18,653 nt of DNA from CAZPZR01 sp964591105. GTDB taxonomy: Bacteria; Bacillota; Clostridia; Lachnospirales; Lachnospiraceae. The notes below the pieces were generated by a model that was given only the letters and a program-made list of their open reading frames with translations, was not told the origin of the DNA and did not search any database. The stretch is taken from assembly GCA_964591105.1 (NCBI GenBank), contig CAZPZR010000036.1, forward strand, positions 1 through 18,653, in the 5' to 3' direction. Positions 15,510 through 18,653 of the stretch are shown here, piece by piece (within the stretch, counting starts at the first letter, position 1; every line of letters begins with the position of its first letter). A program made the translations under genes and the position numbers.

Positions 15510-16002
15510 CTACTGCTTCAAACATGCTGGAAAGGCTTCGTTTCTGTCCCTTCACATGACCTGCAAGCATTGGACCGCCACTGACAAATACTGTTGGCAC
15601 GTTGATTCGTGCTGCTGCCATCAAAAGTCCCGGAACATTCTTGTCACAGTTTGGCACCATAACAAGTGCGTCAAACTGATGTGCCATTGCCATCGCTTCT
15701 GTAGAATCCGCAATCAGATCTCGTGTAACCAGAGAATATTTCATTCCGATGTGACCCATGGCAATTCCGTCACAAACCGCAATCGCTGGGAATACAATTG
15801 GAGTTCCGCCTGCCATTGCAACTCCCTGCTTTACTGCATTCACGATTTTGTCCAGATTCATGTGGCCCGGAACGATTTCATTATAGGAGCTGACAATTCC
15901 GACTAATGGACGTTCCATTTCTTCCTTTGTGAGGCCAAGCGCGTTGAATAATGAACGATGTGGCGCCTGCTGTTTTCCTTTTGTAACTGTATCACTTCTC
16001 AT
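15265..16002 (-). CDS. IlvD N-terminal fragment (245 residues)
   Basis: Starts at the genuine ilvD ATG, with AGGAGG 6 bases upstream. Residues 1-237 are normal dehydratase sequence with VVGI-like strands, PNCDKNVPG (117-125) and CPTCGSCSGM (185-194), two of the Fe-S and metal ligand regions. After Glu237 the frame crosses the duplication junction into the second copy out of phase and reads eight foreign residues, SQRSRNDV, before a TGA at 15267-15265. About 320 residues of the enzyme are therefore missing and the fragment should not be active by itself. As the second cistron of the leuB operon its early stop may reduce expression of ilvB, serC and serA. Confidence 0.65.
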   Translation of the reverse strand: MRSDTVTKGKQQAPHRSLFNALGLTKEEMERPLVGIVSSYNEIVPGHMNLDKIVNAVKQGVAMAGGTPIVFPAIAVCDGIAMGHIGMKYSLVTRDLIADSTEAMAMAHQFDALVMVPNCDKNVPGLLMAAARINVPTVFVSGGPMLAGHVKGQKRSLSSMFEAVGANAAGMMSDDELCEFENKVCPTCGSCSGMYTANSMNCLTEVLGMGLGGNGTIPAVYSERIRLAKHAGMKVMESQRSRNDV

Positions 16003-16018
16003 AATTTACCTCCTGAGC

Positions 16019-16045
16019 ACGTAGCCTTTTTGAAAAATACTACGT
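16019..16045 (-). other. Small hairpin just upstream of the ilvD ribosome binding site
   Basis: Arms 16019-16024 and 16040-16045 (ACGTAG/CTACGT) are perfectly complementary, and the loop contains a T run facing an A run that can extend the stem by about three pairs. It ends 4 bases before AGGAGG (16014-16009) in the 67-base gap between leuB and ilvD. It has no T run after it, so it is more likely an intercistronic mRNA structure than a terminator. Confidence 0.35.
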
Positions 16046-16069
16046 CCTAAATTGAATTTTGCCCTGTAC

Positions 16070-17152
16070 CTAAATGTAACTTGCGATCAAATCTCCCATC
16101 TGGCTTGTGCCAATCTGTGTCTTTCCTTCTGACATAATATCGATGGTTCGGTAGCCTTCTTTCAGCACTTTTTCTACTGCCGCTTCAATCGCATCTGCTT
16201 CTTTATCTAAGTCGAAACTGAATCTTAGCATCATTGCTGCGGAAAGGATTGTTGCGATTGGGTTTGCAATTCCTTTTCCTGCAATATCTGGTGCGGAACC
16301 TCCGCTTGGTTCGTAAAGTCCAAATTTTGTTTCATTCAGGCTTGCGCTTGCCAGCATTCCGATGGATCCTGTCACCATACTTGCTTCATCTGATAAAATG
16401 TCGCCAAACATGTTTTCTGTCAGAATAACATCGAATTGTTTCGGATTCTTTACAAGCTGCATTGCACAATTATCAACTAACATATGTTCTAATGTAACTT
16501 CTGGGTAATCTTTGGCAACTTCTTCTACTACTTTTCTCCAAAGTCTAGAGGAATCCAGAACGTTTGCCTTGTCTACACTTGTTACTTTTTTTCTACGTTT
16601 CATCGCGATATCAAATCCGCGAATTGCAATTCTGCGAATCTCGTCTTCGTTGTAAGTCAAGGAATCATATGCTGTCACAACACCATCTTCTTCTACTGTC
16701 TTTCTTTCTCCAAAATACAATCCTCCGGTGAGTTCTCGCATGATCATCATGTCAAATCCACCTTCTGTAATCTCTTCCTTCAGTGGACATGCGCCTTTGA
16801 GTTCATCGTATAAGATTGCTGGTCTTAAATTTGCAAATAAATTCAATGCTTTTCGAATTTTCAAAAGTCCTGCTTCCGGTCTCTTGGATGGCTCCAGCTG
16901 ATACCAAGGGGATGTCTTTGCATCTCCTCCGATAGACCCCATTAATACAGCATCGCTTGCCTTCGCCTGCGCAATGGTTTCGTCTGTCAGTGGAATTCCG
17001 TGAACGTCAATAGACGCTCCTCCCATCAACAACTGTGTATAATTGCAAGAATGTCCATACACTTCTGCTACTTTATCTAGTACCTTCATCGCTTCCGTAA
17101 CGACTTCTGGACCTATTCCGTCACCTTTGATAACTCCTATATTCAGGTTCAT
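16070..17152 (-). CDS. leuB: 3-isopropylmalate dehydrogenase
   Basis: Oxidative decarboxylation of 3-isopropylmalate to 2-oxoisocaproate in leucine synthesis, NAD- and divalent-metal-dependent. From ATG 17152 it is 360 residues, the normal length. It has GDGIGPEV (10-17), the substrate arginines R100, R110 and R139, LTGGLYFGER (141-150) with Tyr146, Lys195, Asp227, and the metal aspartates D251 and D255 in FGDILSDEAS. EPSGGSAPDIAGK (281-293) is the NAD loop; the LeuB-type LTGGLYFG segment argues against isocitrate dehydrogenase. A longer frame to 17194 begins inside the -10 box (17190-17195), so it is not used. AGGAAGG lies 9 bases before 17152. First gene of the operon; leuA and leuCD are not in the window. 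Confidence 0.96.
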   Translation of the reverse strand: MNLNIGVIKGDGIGPEVVTEAMKVLDKVAEVYGHSCNYTQLLMGGASIDVHGIPLTDETIAQAKASDAVLMGSIGGDAKTSPWYQLEPSKRPEAGLLKIRKALNLFANLRPAILYDELKGACPLKEEITEGGFDMMIMRELTGGLYFGERKTVEEDGVVTAYDSLTYNEDEIRRIAIRGFDIAMKRRKKVTSVDKANVLDSSRLWRKVVEEVAKDYPEVTLEHMLVDNCAMQLVKNPKQFDVILTENMFGDILSDEASMVTGSIGMLASASLNETKFGLYEPSGGSAPDIAGKGIANPIATILSAAMMLRFSFDLDKEADAIEAAVEKVLKEGYRTIDIMSEGKTQIGTSQMGDLIASYI

Positions 17153-17189
17153 TTTCCTCATCCTTCCTGACAAAAAATCTATAGTGTTT

Positions 17190-17218
17190 ATCATATCGTA
17201 TTTTTATTCATGTTTCAA
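17190..17218 (-). promoter_or_regulatory. Promoter of the leuB-ilvD-ilvB-serC-serA operon
   Basis: On the minus strand TTGAAA (17218-17213), a 17-base spacer and TATGAT (17195-17190) match the sigma-A consensus at five of six positions each. The start near 17183 leaves only about 30 bases of leader, too short for a T-box or a leader-peptide attenuator. Confidence 0.8.
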
Positions 17219-17239
17219 GACTTTAATATACTAAAATGT

Positions 17240-17263
17240 TTTTTTGCATAAAAATGCAAAAAA
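17240..17263. promoter_or_regulatory. 24-bp palindrome upstream of the leuB promoter
   Basis: TTTTTTGCAT, four A and ATGCAAAAAA form a perfect 10-bp inverted repeat, centred about 68 bases before the inferred leuB transcription start. Its right half overlaps the T run of the pflA terminator. It may be a regulator site or a by-product of the A/T-rich terminator tail. Confidence 0.35.
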
Positions 17264-17289
17264 TCCCACACCCATTTCGGGTGCAGGAT
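17258..17289 (-). terminator. Intrinsic terminator after pflA
   Basis: On the minus strand an 11-bp stem (17289-17279 with 17273-17263, ATCCTGCACCC/GGGTGTGGGAT, two wobble pairs), a GAAAT loop and a run of T follow the pflA stop by only a few bases. Confidence 0.92.
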
Positions 17290-17293
17290 CTCT

Positions 17294-18019
17294 TTATCTG
17301 CAAATTTTTTGCTTTGCATTTTCAATTCTTTCTTTTGTTGGAGGTTCAATTCCTTCCAAAGGATACTCCATGCCAAGTTCCTTCCATTTGTACACACCAA
17401 GTGTATGATATGGAAGCACTTCCACTCGTTCCACATTGTTCAGTGTCGCGATAAAATCATGAAGTCTGTCCAAATATTCATCCTTATCACTTCGTTCCGG
17501 AACTAAGACATGACGAATCCATACCGGTTTCTGAATCTCAGACAAATACTGTGCCAACTCCAAGATGTTTTTATTACTCTGTCCTGTCAGAATCTGATGC
17601 TGCTTATCATCAATGTGCTTAATATCTAAAAGAAGCATATCTGTATACTTCATCAATTCCTGAAACTTGGAAAAGAATGGTTCTTCTTTTGTAAATGGCT
17701 GCCCACTTGTGTCGATCGTTGTATGAACTCCTTCTGCTTTTGCAAGTTTAAACAAATCAATCAGAAAATCAATCTGTAACAAAGGTTCTCCACCACTGAC
17801 CGTAATTCCACCGCCATTTTTCCAATAGGAACGATAGCGCAGCGCTTTTTTCATAAGTTCTTCCGGCTCATATTCTGTTCCTGCCTGCATCTTCCAGGTG
17901 TCTGGATTGTGGCAGAACTGGCAGCGCATCGGGCATCCTGCTGTAAATATTAAAAATCTCACGCCTGGTCCATCTACGGAACCAAAACTTTCTAAAGAAT
18001 GAATATATCCTTTTGTCAT
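17294..18019 (-). CDS. pflA: Pyruvate formate-lyase activating enzyme
   Basis: Radical-SAM enzyme that places the glycyl radical on PflB under anaerobic conditions. From ATG 18019 it is 241 residues, typical of PflA. The 4Fe-4S ligands are C29-x3-C33-x2-C36 in GCPMRCQFCHNPDTW, preceded by GSVDGPGVRF; GGGITVSGGEPLLQ is the SAM-binding GGE region, and LLLDIKH supplies the later strand. There is no extra ferredoxin-like insert, which separates it from glycerol dehydratase or hydroxyphenylacetate activases. The frame runs further upstream to 18109 and overlaps the end of pflB; AAGGAG 8 bases before 18019 and the family N-terminus (TKGYIHSLESFGSVDG) decide the start. It lies 40 bases after its substrate gene pflB and is co-transcribed with it. 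Confidence 0.96.
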   Translation of the reverse strand: MTKGYIHSLESFGSVDGPGVRFLIFTAGCPMRCQFCHNPDTWKMQAGTEYEPEELMKKALRYRSYWKNGGGITVSGGEPLLQIDFLIDLFKLAKAEGVHTTIDTSGQPFTKEEPFFSKFQELMKYTDMLLLDIKHIDDKQHQILTGQSNKNILELAQYLSEIQKPVWIRHVLVPERSDKDEYLDRLHDFIATLNNVERVEVLPYHTLGVYKWKELGMEYPLEGIEPPTKERIENAKQKICR

Positions 18020-18059
18020 GTACTTACTCCTTAACTCAGGTGTTGAAACCCTGGTATCC

Positions 18060-18653
18060 TTATAATTCGTTATGGCAAGTACGGCTGATAACGTCCATCT
18101 GCTGTTCACGAGTTAAGTCGATGAATTTAACAGCATATCCAGATACACGGATTGTGAAGTTAGCATATTCTTCTTTTTCTGGATGTTCCATAGCATCGAT
18201 TAATTTTTCTTTTCCGAATACATTTACATTTAAGTGGTGAGCACCTTGATCGAAGTATCCATCTAATACTTGAGTAAGGTTTGTAACTCTTTCTTCTTCA
18301 TCATGTCCAATTGCATCTGGATTGATTGTTTGAGTATTAGAAATACCATCTAATGCCCATTCATATGGTAATTTAGCAACAGAGTTTAAGGAAGCTAATA
18401 AACCATTTTGTTCTGCTCCATAACTTGGGTTCGCACCTGGTGATAAAGGTTCGCCAGCTTTTCTACCATCTGGTAATGCACCAGTAGCTTTACCATAAAC
18501 TAAGTTCGATGTAATTGTTAAGATAGATGTTGTAGGTTCAGAGTTTCTGTATGTGTGACGTTTTTCTAATTTTTCTAAGAAAGTCTTTAATAACCATACA
18601 GCAATTTCATCTGCCTTATCATCATCATTACCGTATCTTGGGAAGTCTCCTTC
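18060..18653 (-). CDS. pflB: Formate C-acetyltransferase (pyruvate formate-lyase), C-terminal 197 residues
   Basis: Splits pyruvate with CoA into acetyl-CoA and formate during anaerobic fermentation, using a glycyl radical. The frame is open across the window edge and no start is present. It ends with TAA at 18062-18060. The glycyl radical motif RVSGYAV is present, with the radical Gly coded at 18138-18140, 26 residues from the end, as in well-studied PflB. Other family segments are SILTITSNLVYGKATGALPDGRK-like (split by substrate contacts), GANPSYGAEQNGLLASLNSVAKLPY and HHLNVNVFG. Leucine codons are almost all TTA (18 of 19) and most Gln codons CAA, unlike the mixed use in neighbours, which suits a very highly expressed gene. 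pflA follows directly. Confidence 0.96.
   Translation of the reverse strand, partial: EGDFPRYGNDDDKADEIAVWLLKTFLEKLEKRHTYRNSEPTTSILTITSNLVYGKATGALPDGRKAGEPLSPGANPSYGAEQNGLLASLNSVAKLPYEWALDGISNTQTINPDAIGHDEEERVTNLTQVLDGYFDQGAHHLNVNVFGKEKLIDAMEHPEKEEYANFTIRVSGYAVKFIDLTREQQMDVISRTCHNEL

Larger units (their letters stand above)
14115..16002 (-). pseudogene. ilvD: Dihydroxy-acid dehydratase gene split by a 217-bp tandem duplication
   Basis: Normally converts 2,3-dihydroxy-isovalerate and -methylvalerate to the 2-oxo acids, the third step of branched-chain amino acid synthesis, using an Fe-S cluster. The locus has 1888 bases, but 217 of them (72 codons plus one base) are an exact second copy of the neighbouring stretch, which shifts the frame. 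Removing one copy leaves 1671 bases coding for an uninterrupted 556-residue protein, the family length, with NCDKNVPG, CPTCGSCSGM and the C-terminal half intact. No other lesion is visible. It lies between leuB and ilvB in the operon. It may be a true recent mutation, a reversible switch, or an assembly error. Confidence 0.9.

Noticed and set aside
15101..15584. Two plus-strand frames (15101-15343 and 15318-15584) sharing an identical stretch of over 60 residues, looking like paralogous small genes
   Set aside because: They are antisense shadows of the two ilvD repeat copies; the identity comes from the 217-bp duplication, and neither has a ribosome binding site.
17153..17194. N-terminal extension of LeuB from ATG 17194
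   Set aside because: This ATG is part of the -10 box, and the inferred start site lies downstream; ATG 17152 fits the family and has a ribosome binding site.

Overview
The window looks like a chromosomal segment of a spore-forming, anaerobic, low-to-mid GC Firmicute, most like a Lachnospiraceae/Clostridia member. The reasons are: spoIVA next to the der-plsY-gpsA block, a type A RNase P RNA, a pyruvate formate-lyase (pflB) with its activase, AGGAGG-type ribosome binding sites almost everywhere, and a membrane-anchored deacetylase carrying Gram-positive cell-wall-binding repeats. No tRNA, rRNA, IS element, phage gene or CRISPR array was seen, and no stretch over 300 bases lacks a gene.

Layout, mostly on the minus strand and so read right to left. 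18653-18060: 3' end of pflB, then pflA, closed by a strong terminator. 17218-10091: a biosynthetic operon leuB, ilvD, ilvB, serC, serA from one good promoter, joining branched-chain amino acid and serine synthesis. 10047-8538: a single-gene unit for a polysaccharide deacetylase with its own promoter. 8520-8473: a terminator hairpin shared with the convergent prs. 7208-8452, plus strand: prs, an unusually long and divergent PRPP synthetase. Divergent from prs: an operon of a DUF512 radical-SAM/PDZ protein, der, plsY and gpsA (phospholipid precursor and ribosome assembly genes), ending at a large hairpin, followed by spoIVA (spore coat base). Then a MoaB/MogA-like gene and rnhA (RNase HI) with a terminator, and finally the 5' part of rnpB running off the left edge.

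The most striking anomaly is in ilvD. A perfect 217-bp tandem duplication (15074-15509, 2-bp TC overlap at the junction) shifts the frame and splits dihydroxy-acid dehydratase into an N-terminal 245-residue piece and a C-terminal 386-residue piece, whose reading frames overlap in ATGATGTCTGA. Deleting one copy restores an intact 556-residue enzyme, so this is either a very recent, reversible inactivation (a possible on/off switch for valine, leucine and isoleucine synthesis) or an assembly error. Other structures not explained by the genes are an 11-bp inverted repeat bracketing the prs promoter, a palindrome upstream of the leuB promoter, and a direct repeat inside the deacetylase promoter.

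Several longest-ORF starts were shortened because the upstream part overlaps a promoter or hairpin, or because a better ribosome binding site lies inside (spoIVA, the DUF512 gene, leuB, pflA, the MoaB-like gene, the deacetylase).
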